This document shows, in pieces, positions 10,001 through 17,348 of a stretch of 64,000 bases of DNA. Source of the DNA: Micromonospora fulviviridis (GTDB lineage Bacteria; Actinomycetota; Actinomycetes; Mycobacteriales; Micromonosporaceae). The stretch's first letter is position 1; every line of letters starts with the position of its first letter. The translations under genes were made by a program, and so were the position numbers. The notes beneath the pieces are model-generated. The model was not told the DNA's origin. It worked only from the letters and a program-made list of their open reading frames with translations, and did not search any database. The stretch is from the NCBI RefSeq assembly GCF_014648395.1, contig NZ_BMRA01000005.1:376011-440010 (forward strand), given 5' to 3'.

Positions 10001-10577
10001 GGCCGCCCGCTGGATGGTCGGCCCGGAACGGGCCCGCGCCGAGGCCATGGTGGACAAGCTGCTGCGCTGGCTGGCCGGCAACCCGCGGCGGCTGCTCGCC
10101 ATCGAGCACGAGTTCGCGGTCCGCCTCGACGACCCGCGCCGGCCGGTCGAGCTGACCGGCCGGGTCGACCGGCTGGAGGTCGACGCCGAGGGGCGGCTCG
10201 TGGTCATCGACCTGAAGACCGGCAAGTCCACCGCGGTGACCGAGCGGGAGGTGGCCGAGCACCCGCAGCTCGGCGCCTACCAGGCGGCCGTGGAGGCGGG
10301 GGCGTTCGCCGAGTTCGGCGAGGAGTCCGGGGGCGCCGCGCTGGTGCAGCTCGGCACCGGCGCCAGGGACGCCAAGGAGCAGGCGCAGGCGGCCGCCGGG
10401 GAGGGTCCCGAGGCCGGCTGGGCCACCGCGCTGGTCCGGCGCACCGCCGACACGATGGCCGCCGCCACCTTCGCCGCCGTCGCCAACTCGAAGTGCCGGG
10501 TCTGCCCGGTGCGGACGAGCTGCCCGGTCTCCGGGCAGGGACGCCAGGTCGTCGAACCGCCCACGGAGCACCCATGA
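7044..10577 (+). CDS. adnA: AdnA-type subunit of the AdnAB helicase-nuclease
   Basis: About 1177 aa. It has an N-terminal UvrD/PcrA-like motor (Walker A GGPGTGKTDT), the helicase motif VAVSRARRRLL, and a C-terminal RecB-type nuclease (VVIDLKTGKS). A Cys in SALRCSLRW together with the terminal CRVCPVRTSC cluster looks like the four ligands of an Fe-S nuclease staple. AdnAB resects double-strand breaks in actinobacteria. The Walker B region reads VDELADTDPAQ, lacking the usual Gln of DEXQD, so this motor may be the weaker one. A Pro/Gly/Asp-rich linker separates motor and nuclease. ATG 7044 is preferred (GGTGGG 9 nt upstream); ATG 7035 or GTG 6987 are possible. It overlaps adnB by 4 nt. Confidence 0.88.
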   Translation: MQAYRLVRRAGGVGTGVAHATGAGQGGGRSGGPARTEPRSGGSAGDAAHPPPRRPDPVQAEVVAHTDGPMLVVGGPGTGKTDTLVEAVAARVAEGVDPEHVLVLTFGRRGATDLRHRIEARIAGDGHRVVREPLVRTFPAYAFGLLRRAAAERGEPSPRLLTGPEQDLIIRELLDVVGEEPGDDPVGWPEDLLPALRTRAFAQQLRDLLMRAAERGVGPVELARLGEKLGRADWPAAARFLREYVAVLALRDVSNRGSIAYDPAELVRAATGMLLDDPELLAAERRRLAHVYVDELADTDPAQLDLLAVVAGGGKSLVAFADPDSSTYAFRGADPAGVTTFPHRFRTASGAPAAQVALTTSYRAGPELLAATARLARRLRGPAAHRRLRPLPDAPPGAVEVRTFRSATSESAWLAHALREAHLLDGVPWSRMAVLVRSTGRQLPSLRRALHTAGVPTVVHGEDLPLHLQPGVAPLLLLLRCALDPDRLDEESAVALLHSPLGGADPLAERRLRQGLRALALAAGDRRPSGELIVEALRDPAELATVERRWAAPAQAVAHLLETARQAAATPGATAEDVLWAVWRESGLAERWAGAITRGRAATGEHETAQRWRAEAADRDLDAVMVLFDAAARFTDRLPGARTEVFLDHVLGQELPADTLAASADRGEAVRLLTAHAAKGLEWDLVVVAGVQEGVWPDLRLRGSLLGSERLVDVLAGRADGAGLRASLVGQTSALLDEERRLFHVAVSRARRRLLVTAVASAAVGGDDHEEQPSRFLHELAATDPPAVGGGGTTPPGPDPGPRPSGPAGGNPAGDGAALAVPGASDGPVPAGDEDPQDGTPGALPVTLPPRGLTLSALVAELRTAVTDPAAPVTRRRAAAAELARLAAAGVPGAHPDDWWGLRGLSDDRPLVDEGEPVKVTPSAMESALRCSLRWLLERHGGSAPASAAQGVGNLVHAAAMLAEDASVDRTALLEYVAARFDAIELAARWMVGPERARAEAMVDKLLRWLAGNPRRLLAIEHEFAVRLDDPRRPVELTGRVDRLEVDAEGRLVVIDLKTGKSTAVTEREVAEHPQLGAYQAAVEAGAFAEFGEESGGAALVQLGTGARDAKEQAQAAAGEGPEAGWATALVRRTADTMAAATFAAVANSKCRVCPVRTSCPVSGQGRQVVEPPTEHP

Positions 10578-13500
10578 CGACCCAGCCGACACTGTTCAGC
10601 ACCACCGCCACCCCGGCGCCCCGGACCGCCGACGCCGGCCCCCGCTACACCCCGGTCGAGCTGGCCAAACTGCTCCGGCTGCCGGCGCCCACCCGGGAAC
10701 AGGCGGCGATCATCGCCGCGCCGGTGGAGCCGCTGCTGGTGGTGGCGGGTGCCGGCTCCGGCAAGACCGAGACGATGGCCGCCCGGGTGGTCTGGCTGGT
10801 CGCCAACTCCTACGTCCGCCCCGAGCAGATCCTCGGCCTCACCTTCACCCGCAAGGCGGCCGGCGAGCTGGCGCACCGGGTACGCACCCGGCTCGACCAG
10901 CTCATCCGGCGGCTCGGCCGGCAGGGCCGGGACCCGCACGAGGACCCCCTCGCGGGCGAGCCGACGGTCTCCACCTACCACTCGTACGCGGGCCGCATCG
11001 TCACCGAGCACGGGCTGCGCGCCGGCTACGAGCCGACCACCCGGCTGCTCACCGAGGCGTCCCGCTGGCAGCTCGTCGACCTGCTGGTGCGCAACTACGA
11101 CGGCGACATGTCCGAGGTGGACCGGATGCCGTCCACCATCACCGACGCGGTGCTCGCCCTGGCCGGCGAGCTGGACGAGCACCTGGTCGACCCGGACGAG
11201 CTGGCCGCCTGGACCGGCCGGTTCTTCGCCGAGGTGCAGTCCCGCCCCGGCCGGGTCTACGCCGACGTGCGCAAGGCCCTCCAGCTCCAGCAGACCCGGC
11301 TGAAGCTGCTCCCGCTGGTCCGCGCGTACGGCCGGCGCAAGGACGACTTCGAGGCCATGGACTTCGCCGACCAGTTGGCCCGGGCCGCCCGGGTGGCCCG
11401 CGACCACCCCGGCGTCGGGGTGATCGAGCGGGACCGGTTCCGGGTGGTGCTGCTCGACGAGTACCAGGACACCAGCCACGCCCAGGTGGTGCTGCTCAAC
11501 GCGCTCTTCGGCGGCGGCCATCCGGTCACCGCGGTCGGCGACCCCTGCCAGTCCATCTACGGCTGGCGGGGGGCCAGCGCCGGCACGCTCGACCGGTTCC
11601 CCACCGAGTTCGCCCGCACCGACGGCGCCCCCGCCGAGGTGCTCGGCCTCACCACGAGCTGGCGCAACCGGCCGGAGATCCTCGGCGTCGCCAACGCGCT
11701 GTCGGTGCCGTTGCGGGCGGCCGGCGCCCGGGTGCCCGAACTGCGCGCCGCGCTCAGCGTCCGTGACCCGATCCCGCACCGCAGCCCAGGCGGGCAGGCC
11801 GCGGGCACCGTGCACTGCGCGCTGCTGGAGACGTACGCCGACGAGGCCGACTGGATCGCCGACAGCGTGCTGGCCGCCTGGCGCGGCGCGGCCGGGATGC
11901 CGGACGCGCTGCCCGAGCACATCCCGGCGCACCGGCGCCCCACCACCGCCGTGCTGGTCCGGCTGCGCAGCCAGATCCCGGCGATCGAGGCGGCGCTGCG
12001 CGCCCGCGGGCTGCCGGTCGACGTGGTCGGCCTGGGCGGGCTGCTGGACACCCCCGAGGTCCGGGACGTGGTCTGCACGCTGCGGGTGCTCGCCGACCCG
12101 ACCGACGGGGCGGCGCTGCTGCGGCTGCTCACCGGCGCGCGCTGGCGGATCGGGCCGCGCGACCTGGTCGCCCTGCACCGGCGGGCCCGGGCCATCGCGC
12201 GGGCACGGCGGGAGGTGACCGGCGACGACGGGCCGGAGATCACCGTGGACGCGCTGGACGAGGCCACCCTCGTCGAGGCGCTGGCCGACCTGGGGCCGGC
12301 GCAGGCGTACTCGGCGGAGGGGTACGCCCGGCTGCGGTCGTACGGGATGGAGCTGGCGCTGCTGCGCTACCGGCTGGACCAGTCCCTGCCGGAGCTGATC
12401 GCGGACATCGAGCGGACCATCGGCCTGGACGTGGAGGTGGCGGTCCGGGCCGGCCGGGACGGCGCCGGTGACGCCGGGCTGGCCCGCGCCCACCTGGACG
12501 CGCTCGGCGACGTCGCGGCCCGGTTCAGCGGCGAGACCCCCGGCGCCACGCTGGCCGGGTTCCTCGCCTACCTGGCCGCCGCCGAGGACGAGGAGCGCGG
12601 CCTCACCCCGGGCGAGGTCGAGGTGGTGGAAGGCGCGGTGCAGATCCTCACCGCCCACGCCGCCAAGGGCCTGGAGTGGGACGTGGTGTCGGTCGCGGGG
12701 CTGACCCGGGGTGTCTGGCCGGGGCCGGTGCGCAACTCCGACCACTGGCTGGGCGGGCTCGGCGTGCTGCCGTTCCCGCTGCGAGGCGACGCGGACGGGC
12801 TGCCCGAGCTGGGCCTTTCCGGGGCGGAGGACCAGCGCGGGGTGGCCCGGGCCGTGGAGGACTTCACCGACGCCTGGCGGGCGCACGACGAGCGGGAGGA
12901 GCGCCGGCTGGCGTACGTGGCGGTGACCCGGCCCCGCCGGCTGCTGCTCTGCTCGGGCTACTGGTGGGGGGAGGGGACGAAGCGGTTCCGCGGCCCCTCG
13001 GTCTTCCTCCGCGAGGTGCACGACGCCTGCCTGGCCGGCGGGGACGGCCACCTGGTCGACGCCTGGGCGCCCGAGCCGGCCGGGGACGCGCTGAACCCGA
13101 CCACCGAGACGGTGCTGCGGGCCGAGTGGCCGGCCGACCCGCTCGGCGCCCGCCGCCCGGCGCTGGCCGAGGCGGCCGCCCTGGTCCGCCGCTGCCTGGC
13201 CGACCCCGAGGCGGCCCGCCGCGAGGAGGCCCTGCTGGCCGCCGGCCCGGAGCCCGTCGAGGATGCTGAGCACGCCGAGCCCGTCGAGGACGCCGAGGTG
13301 GCCCGCTGGCGGCGGGAGGCCGACCTCCTCCTCGCCGAACGGGCCGAGCTGGCCCGGCGGGCCGAGGCGGTCGAGGTGGAGCTGCCCGGGCACCTGTCGG
13401 TGACCCAGCTCGTGGCGCTGCGCCGCGACCCGGAGGCCCTGGCCCGGACGCTGCGCCGCCCGATGCCCACCGAGCCCAACCCGTACGCCCGGCGGGGCAC

Positions 13501-14011
13501 CGCCTTCCACACCTGGCTGGAGCAGCGCTTCGGCGCCGACCGGCTGCTCGACGTGGACGAGCTGCCCGGCGCGGCCGACGACGACGCCGCCCCGGACGAG
13601 GCGCTCACCGAACTCCAGGAGCGCTTCCTGGCCAGCGAGTGGGCCGACCGGGTGCCGGTGGAGGTGGAGGTGCCCTTCGCCACAGTGATCGCCGGGGTGG
13701 TGGTCCGGGGCCGGATGGACGCCGTCTTCGCCCGCCCCGGCGGCCGCTACGACGTGGTCGACTGGAAGACCGGCCGGCAGCCCACCGGGCGGGAGGCCGA
13801 CGCCGCCGCCGTGCAGCTCGCCGTCTACCGGCTGGCCTGGGCGGAGCTGGCCGGGGTGCCGGTCGACCGGGTCGGGGCCGCCTTCCACTACGTCCGGGAC
13901 GGGGTGACCGTCCGCCCGGCCGACCTGCTCGACGCGGCGGGGCTGACCGCGCTCGTCGCCGCGGTACCGGAATTTCCGGCAGAGGGCGCGGCGTTGCAGA
14001 GATCGTGGTAG
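10574..14011 (+). CDS. adnB: AdnB-type subunit of the AdnAB helicase-nuclease
   Basis: 1145 aa. It has a full UvrD-like motor: Walker A GAGSGKTETM, DEXQ box LLDEYQDT, GDPCQSIYGWRGA, ITAHAAKGLEWDVV and YVAVTRPRRLLL. A C-terminal RecB-family nuclease follows (VRGRMDAVFA, then VVDWKTGRQP). AdnB is the main translocating motor of the heterodimer in mycobacteria. The ATG overlaps the adnA stop (ATGA), indicating translational coupling and a fixed subunit ratio. The stop codon TAG is itself part of the likely cspA -10 box (14009-14014). Confidence 0.92.
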   Translation: MTTQPTLFSTTATPAPRTADAGPRYTPVELAKLLRLPAPTREQAAIIAAPVEPLLVVAGAGSGKTETMAARVVWLVANSYVRPEQILGLTFTRKAAGELAHRVRTRLDQLIRRLGRQGRDPHEDPLAGEPTVSTYHSYAGRIVTEHGLRAGYEPTTRLLTEASRWQLVDLLVRNYDGDMSEVDRMPSTITDAVLALAGELDEHLVDPDELAAWTGRFFAEVQSRPGRVYADVRKALQLQQTRLKLLPLVRAYGRRKDDFEAMDFADQLARAARVARDHPGVGVIERDRFRVVLLDEYQDTSHAQVVLLNALFGGGHPVTAVGDPCQSIYGWRGASAGTLDRFPTEFARTDGAPAEVLGLTTSWRNRPEILGVANALSVPLRAAGARVPELRAALSVRDPIPHRSPGGQAAGTVHCALLETYADEADWIADSVLAAWRGAAGMPDALPEHIPAHRRPTTAVLVRLRSQIPAIEAALRARGLPVDVVGLGGLLDTPEVRDVVCTLRVLADPTDGAALLRLLTGARWRIGPRDLVALHRRARAIARARREVTGDDGPEITVDALDEATLVEALADLGPAQAYSAEGYARLRSYGMELALLRYRLDQSLPELIADIERTIGLDVEVAVRAGRDGAGDAGLARAHLDALGDVAARFSGETPGATLAGFLAYLAAAEDEERGLTPGEVEVVEGAVQILTAHAAKGLEWDVVSVAGLTRGVWPGPVRNSDHWLGGLGVLPFPLRGDADGLPELGLSGAEDQRGVARAVEDFTDAWRAHDEREERRLAYVAVTRPRRLLLCSGYWWGEGTKRFRGPSVFLREVHDACLAGGDGHLVDAWAPEPAGDALNPTTETVLRAEWPADPLGARRPALAEAAALVRRCLADPEAARREEALLAAGPEPVEDAEHAEPVEDAEVARWRREADLLLAERAELARRAEAVEVELPGHLSVTQLVALRRDPEALARTLRRPMPTEPNPYARRGTAFHTWLEQRFGADRLLDVDELPGAADDDAAPDEALTELQERFLASEWADRVPVEVEVPFATVIAGVVVRGRMDAVFARPGGRYDVVDWKTGRQPTGREADAAAVQLAVYRLAWAELAGVPVDRVGAAFHYVRDGVTVRPADLLDAAGLTALVAAVPEFPAEGAALQRSW

Positions 14012-14014
14012 GTT
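14009..14014 (+). promoter_or_regulatory. Candidate cspA -10 box
   Basis: TAGGTT fits TANNNT and overlaps the adnB stop codon. It would give a cspA leader of about 190 nt. No good -35 hexamer sits at normal spacing. This is the best candidate in the gap but not proven. Confidence 0.35.
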
Positions 14015-14051
14015 AGGCGCGTTGCAGTTTTGGTTTCCAGAGACTCTGTGT

Positions 14052-14089
14052 GCGCCTGGCGGATTGTGGCCCCAGGCGCTCTTTGTTGT
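14052..14089 (+). promoter_or_regulatory. cspA leader hairpin followed by a U-rich tract
   Basis: An 8-bp perfect stem (14052-14059 with 14072-14079) closes on a 12-nt loop. It is followed at once by TCTTTGTTGT, which is unusual in DNA this G+C-rich. The form is that of an intrinsic terminator inside the cspA 5' leader, about 130 nt before the start codon. It may be an attenuator or a cold-responsive structure. Confidence 0.5.
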
Positions 14090-14136
14090 GTCCGGAGTTC
14101 TCCGGGCGGGGCGACCAGCAGCGACAGGTACACCGT

Positions 14137-14155
14137 GCACACGCGTGCGGTGTGC
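14137..14155 (+). promoter_or_regulatory. Second hairpin in the cspA leader
   Basis: GCACAC pairs with GTGTGC around a 7-nt loop, about 57 nt before the cspA start. It adds to the structured character of this leader. Its role is unknown. Confidence 0.35.
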
Positions 14156-14211
14156 TCCCTTCGGTCCGCAACAGGTGCGGGTCCGAACGTTCCGTCAAGG
14201 AGACGAAACAA

Positions 14212-14415
14212 ATGGCAATTGGCACCGTCAAGTGGTTCAACGCTGACAAGGGCTTCGGCTTCATCACCCCGGACGACGGCGGCGCCGACGTCTTCGCCCA
14301 CTTCTCGGCGATCCAGACCTCCGGCTACCGGAGCCTGGACGAGAACCAGCGGGTCGAGTTCGAGGTGACCCAGGGCCAGAAGGGCCCGCAGGCGGAGAAC
14401 ATCCGTCCGCTCTGA
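14212..14415 (+). CDS. Cold-shock protein, CspA family
   Basis: 67 aa, the standard length. The RNP1-type motif [11 protein letters not shown] and the RNP2-type motif DVFAHFSAI are present, beginning [14 protein letters not shown]. It binds single-stranded RNA or DNA as a chaperone. AAGGAG lies 9 nt before the ATG. The roughly 190-nt structured leader is typical of cold-shock genes. A DEAD-box RNA helicase follows, making a cold-adaptation pair. The stop codon is in the stem of a UUCG-capped hairpin. Confidence 0.95.
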   Translation: MAIGTVKWFNADKGFGFITPDDGGADVFAHFSAIQTSGYRSLDENQRVEFEVTQGQKGPQAENIRPL

Positions 14416-14426
14416 TCTTCGGATCA
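14413..14426 (+). promoter_or_regulatory. UUCG tetraloop hairpin containing the cspA stop codon
   Basis: TGATC-TTCG-GATCA forms a 5-bp stem with a C(UUCG)G tetraloop, a very stable RNA loop. The TGA stop is the start of the 5' arm. It may protect the 3' end from exonucleases or affect termination. The sequence is clear; the role is inferred. Confidence 0.5.
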
Positions 14427-14461
14427 TCCGGTAACACCCATCGCGCCCCCCGGGCGCGGTG

Positions 14462-14536
14462 ACGGGCCGGTCCGCTGCGCCGCCCACCCCGCTCCGCGGG
14501 ACGTGGCGTGCTGCGGCGGGCCGGCCCGTACCTTTT
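14462..14536 (+). terminator. Large hairpin plus CCTTTT between cspA and the DEAD-box gene
   Basis: Arms 14462-14475 and 14516-14529 pair over 14 bp with one G-U. Pairing can extend a few bases inward, and CCTTTT follows. This is the best terminator candidate for cspA and may act as an attenuator for the downstream helicase. Confidence 0.5.
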
Positions 14537-14589
14537 CGGTTCGTGCTTGTGACCACCGGTGACGCCGGTGACGCGCCGCTCCGCGGCGC

Positions 14590-14628
14590 CCTTCCTCGAC
14601 ACGTGCCGCGTCGAGGAAGGCTTTTCGC
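14590..14628 (+). promoter_or_regulatory. RBS-sequestering hairpin of the DEAD-box helicase gene
   Basis: A perfect 11-bp stem (14590-14600 with 14610-14620, 9-nt loop) contains the whole Shine-Dalgarno GAGGAAGG in its 3' arm. CTTTT follows and the ATG is at 14629. The same structure could block ribosomes or, with the U run, terminate transcription. An RNA helicase able to melt its own leader would give autoregulation. That mechanism is inference; the structure is seen directly. Confidence 0.6.
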
Positions 14629-15891
14629 ATGACCATGACCATTCCCACCTTCGCCGCCACCGGCCTGGCCCCGGAGCTGGTCGCCGAGCTGGCCGCGCAG
14701 GGCATCACCGAGCCGTTCCCGATCCAGGCGGCGACCCTGCCGGACTCGCTGGCCGGCCGCGACGTGCTCGGCCGCGGGCGCACCGGCTCGGGCAAGACGC
14801 TCGCCTTCGGGCTGCCGCTGCTGCACCGCACGGCCGGTCGCCGGGCCCGCCCCGGCCGCCCCCTGGCGCTGGTGCTGGTGCCCACCCGCGAGCTGGCCCA
14901 GCAGGTCACCGAGGCGCTCACCCCGTACGCCCGCGCGCTCGGGCTGCGCTGCGCCACCGTGGTCGGTGGGCTCTCCCTCCAGCGGCAGGCGGACGCGCTG
15001 CGCGCCGGCGCCGAGGTGCTGGTCGCCACCCCGGGCCGGCTGCACGACCTGATCGACCGGCGCGACGCCCGGCTCGACCAGGTGGCCGTCACCGTGCTCG
15101 ACGAGGCCGACCAGATGGCCGACATGGGCTTCCTGCCGCAGGTGACGAAGCTGCTGGAGCAGGTCGACCCGAACGGCCAGCGGATGCTCTTCTCGGCCAC
15201 CCTGGACGGCGGCGTCGACCGGCTGGTCCGCCGCTTCCTGAGCAACCCCGTGTCGCACTCCGTCGACCCGGGCACCGCCACGGTGACCGCGATGACCCAC
15301 CACGTGCTGCACGTCGAGGCGGACGACAAGCCGGCCGCGCTGGCCCACATCGCCGCCCGCGAGGGCCGCACCATCCTGTTCATGGCCACCAAGCACCGCG
15401 CCGACCGGGTCGCCCGCCAACTGCTCGCCAAGGGCGTACGCGCCGCCGCGCTGCACGGCGGCAAGAGCCAGCCGCAGCGCACCCGGATCCTGGAGCAGTT
15501 CCGCACCGGCCACGTCACCGCGCTGGTGGCCACCGACGTGGCGGCCCGCGGCATCCACGTGGACGGGCTGGACCTGGTGGTCAACGCCGACCCGCCGACC
15601 GAGGCGAAGGACTACCTGCACCGCGGCGGCCGGACCGCCCGCGCGGGGGAGTCCGGCACCGTGGTCACCCTCGTCCTGCCGGAGCAGCGCCGGGACGTCT
15701 CCCGGCTGATGACCGTCGCCGGCATCACCCCGCACACCGTCCGGGTACGCGCCGGCGACGAGGAACTGGCCCGCGTCACCGGCGCGCGCCAGCCCACCGG
15801 CGTCCCGGTCACCCTCACCCCGCCGGCCGCGCCGCACCCCACCGCGGCCTCGCGGCCGTCCCGGTCCCGCCGCCCGCGGCGCCGGGGCTGA
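14629..15891 (+). CDS. DEAD-box ATP-dependent RNA helicase
   Basis: 420 aa. Motifs in order: Q motif (FPIQAATLP), motif I GRTGSGKT, Ia PTRELAQQ, Ib TPGRL, II LDEADQM, III SAT, IV ILFMATK, V TDVAARGIH and VI HRGGRTARAG. The C terminus is a short basic tail ending RRPRRRG, which probably binds RNA. The family unwinds RNA in ribosome assembly and mRNA decay and is often cold-induced. The position behind cspA and the hairpin masking its RBS support cold or structure-dependent control. The ATG at 14629 is 8 nt from GAGGAAGG. Confidence 0.95.
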   Translation: MTMTIPTFAATGLAPELVAELAAQGITEPFPIQAATLPDSLAGRDVLGRGRTGSGKTLAFGLPLLHRTAGRRARPGRPLALVLVPTRELAQQVTEALTPYARALGLRCATVVGGLSLQRQADALRAGAEVLVATPGRLHDLIDRRDARLDQVAVTVLDEADQMADMGFLPQVTKLLEQVDPNGQRMLFSATLDGGVDRLVRRFLSNPVSHSVDPGTATVTAMTHHVLHVEADDKPAALAHIAAREGRTILFMATKHRADRVARQLLAKGVRAAALHGGKSQPQRTRILEQFRTGHVTALVATDVAARGIHVDGLDLVVNADPPTEAKDYLHRGGRTARAGESGTVVTLVLPEQRRDVSRLMTVAGITPHTVRVRAGDEELARVTGARQPTGVPVTLTPPAAPHPTAASRPSRSRRPRRRG

Positions 15892-15908
15892 TCCGTCCTC
15901 TTTGACAA

Positions 15909-15951
15909 GGCGAGCGGCGGTGCCCGGCGTGCCGGGACACCGCCGCTCGCC
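15909..15951. terminator. Long hairpin between DEAD-box gene and rrf2
   Basis: A 14-bp perfect outer stem (15909-15922 with 15938-15951) contains a second 6-bp stem in the loop. Almost the full 43 nt is base-paired. It lies between convergent genes and is a probable bidirectional terminator. Confidence 0.75.
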
Positions 15952-16012
15952 ACGTCAGGAGTCGATCGCGACCGGGCCACGTGCACCCGCGGCCCGACCC
16001 CGCCGACGGTGG

Positions 16013-16456
16013 TCAGGACGCCGCGGCGCGATCCGCCAACAGGTCGGCCAGGGTGGTCCGGTCGACCACCAGGGCGATGGCGCCGTCCACCGCCAGCCAG
16101 ACGTCCCGCAGCCCGGCGGCCACCCCGTGGTAGCCGGCGTGGTCGGCGGGCATGCCCCGGACACTGGTCAGCGCGCCGCCCACCGCCCGCAGCACGTCAC
16201 CCACACTGATCTCGGCGGCCGGGCGGGTGAGCGCGTACCCGCCCTCGGTGCCGCGGTGGCTGTGCAGCAGCCCGGCCCGGCGCAGGTCGAGCAGGATGCT
16301 CTGAAGAAAGCTGAGCGGGATGTCCTGGCGCTCGGCCAGGCTCGCCGCCTTGACCAGCTCGCCGCCCCCGTACCCCCCGTCGCCGGTGGACCCGGCGGCG
16401 TCGGCGACGGCGAGCATGGCCCGGAGCGCGTAGTCGGCGCGCGCGGAGACGTACAC
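16013..16456 (-). CDS. Rrf2 family transcriptional regulator
   Basis: 147 aa. The winged-helix N terminus begins MYVSARADYALRAMLA and continues through HRGTEGGYALTRPAAEISVGDV, both typical of Rrf2. It contains no cysteine, so it cannot hold the Fe-S cluster of IscR or NsrR and is more like CymR-type sulfur regulators. It is the last gene of the transporter operon, 4 nt after the permease... in transcription order the permease ends upstream at 16461 and this gene follows with its ATG at 16456. Its likely target is the palindrome at 19199-19219 in front of the operon. Confidence 0.9.
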   Translation of the reverse strand: MYVSARADYALRAMLAVADAAGSTGDGGYGGGELVKAASLAERQDIPLSFLQSILLDLRRAGLLHSHRGTEGGYALTRPAAEISVGDVLRAVGGALTSVRGMPADHAGYHGVAAGLRDVWLAVDGAIALVVDRTTLADLLADRAAAS

Positions 16457-16460
16457 GGCC

Positions 16461-17348
16461 TCAGTTGCCGGCCTGGTCCAGCACGCCCCAGCGGCGGCGG
16501 ATCGCCTTGTCGGCCGCGCCGAACGCGGCGTCCACCAGCAGGCCCACCACCAGGATGACGATCATGATGGCCATCAGCCGGGGCGCCTCGCTCAGCTCCC
16601 GGGCGTAGGTCAGCTGCGCGCCGATCGACGTCCGGGTGGCGATGACCACCAGCAGTTCGCCGGCCATCAGGCTGCGCCAGGCGAACGCCCAGCCCTGCTT
16701 GAGCCCGGCCACGATGGCCGGCAGCGCGGCCGGCGCGATCACGTACCGGTACAGGTTGAGCCCTCGGGCGCCGAGGTTGCGGCCGGCCCGGACCAGCAGC
16801 GGCGGCACGTAGTCGACGCCGTGGATGACGCCGTTGGCCACCGAGGGCGCCGCGCCGAGCACCACCACGAAGAAGATGGCCTGCTCGCTGAGCTGGAAGA
16901 GCAGGATGGCCAGCGGGAACCAGGCGATCGACGGCATGGTCTGCAACGCCGTGATCATCGAGCCGAGCGCGGCACGGAGCACCTTCACCCGGGCCACCGC
17001 GAGGCCGAGCAGCAGGCCGACCGCAACCGCGGCGGCGAAGCCCACGGCGGCCCGCCGGGCGGTGGTGGCCAGACCGTGCCAGAGCGCCGGGCTGGCCAGG
17101 TAGTGGCCGAGGTCCTCGAAGACCACCACGGGCCCGGGCAGCGCCCACGGGTCCTTCCAGCCGGTCCAGACCACGGCCTGCCAGAGCGCGACGGCCAGGG
17201 CCAGCGCGGCCAGCTTGGGCCAGGTGGCCGACCAGACCTGGCGGAGCCGGGACGGCGCCTTCTCCCGGCCGGCGATCTCCAGGGCGTCGAGGCCGGAGAT
17301 CTCCGCGTCGGTACGCGGCGACCCGGCGGCGAGCGTGTCACTGGCCAT
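16461..17348 (-). CDS. ABC transporter permease, sulfonate/nitrate/taurine type
   Basis: 295 aa, BPD_transp_1 family. About 40 cytoplasmic residues are followed by six hydrophobic segments. The permease EAA-type loop is recognisable around RAGRNLGARGLNLYRYVIAPAALPAIVAG. It forms the membrane channel for the adjacent ATPase and binding protein. The ATG at 17348 overlaps the end of the ATPase gene by 11 bp, so translation is coupled. Similarity is to SsuC and TauC; no desulfonating oxygenase is in the window, so the exact substrate is open. Confidence 0.92.
   Translation of the reverse strand: MASDTLAAGSPRTDAEISGLDALEIAGREKAPSRLRQVWSATWPKLAALALAVALWQAVVWTGWKDPWALPGPVVVFEDLGHYLASPALWHGLATTARRAAVGFAAAVAVGLLLGLAVARVKVLRAALGSMITALQTMPSIAWFPLAILLFQLSEQAIFFVVVLGAAPSVANGVIHGVDYVPPLLVRAGRNLGARGLNLYRYVIAPAALPAIVAGLKQGWAFAWRSLMAGELLVVIATRTSIGAQLTYARELSEAPRLMAIMIVILVVGLLVDAAFGAADKAIRRRWGVLDQAGN

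Noticed and set aside
6921..10592. A frame of over 1200 codons antisense to adnA, and similar ones opposite adnB and uvrD2.
   Set aside because: Composition is Arg/Gly/Pro/Ala-rich as expected from reading third-position G+C on the wrong strand. No start signal or domain.
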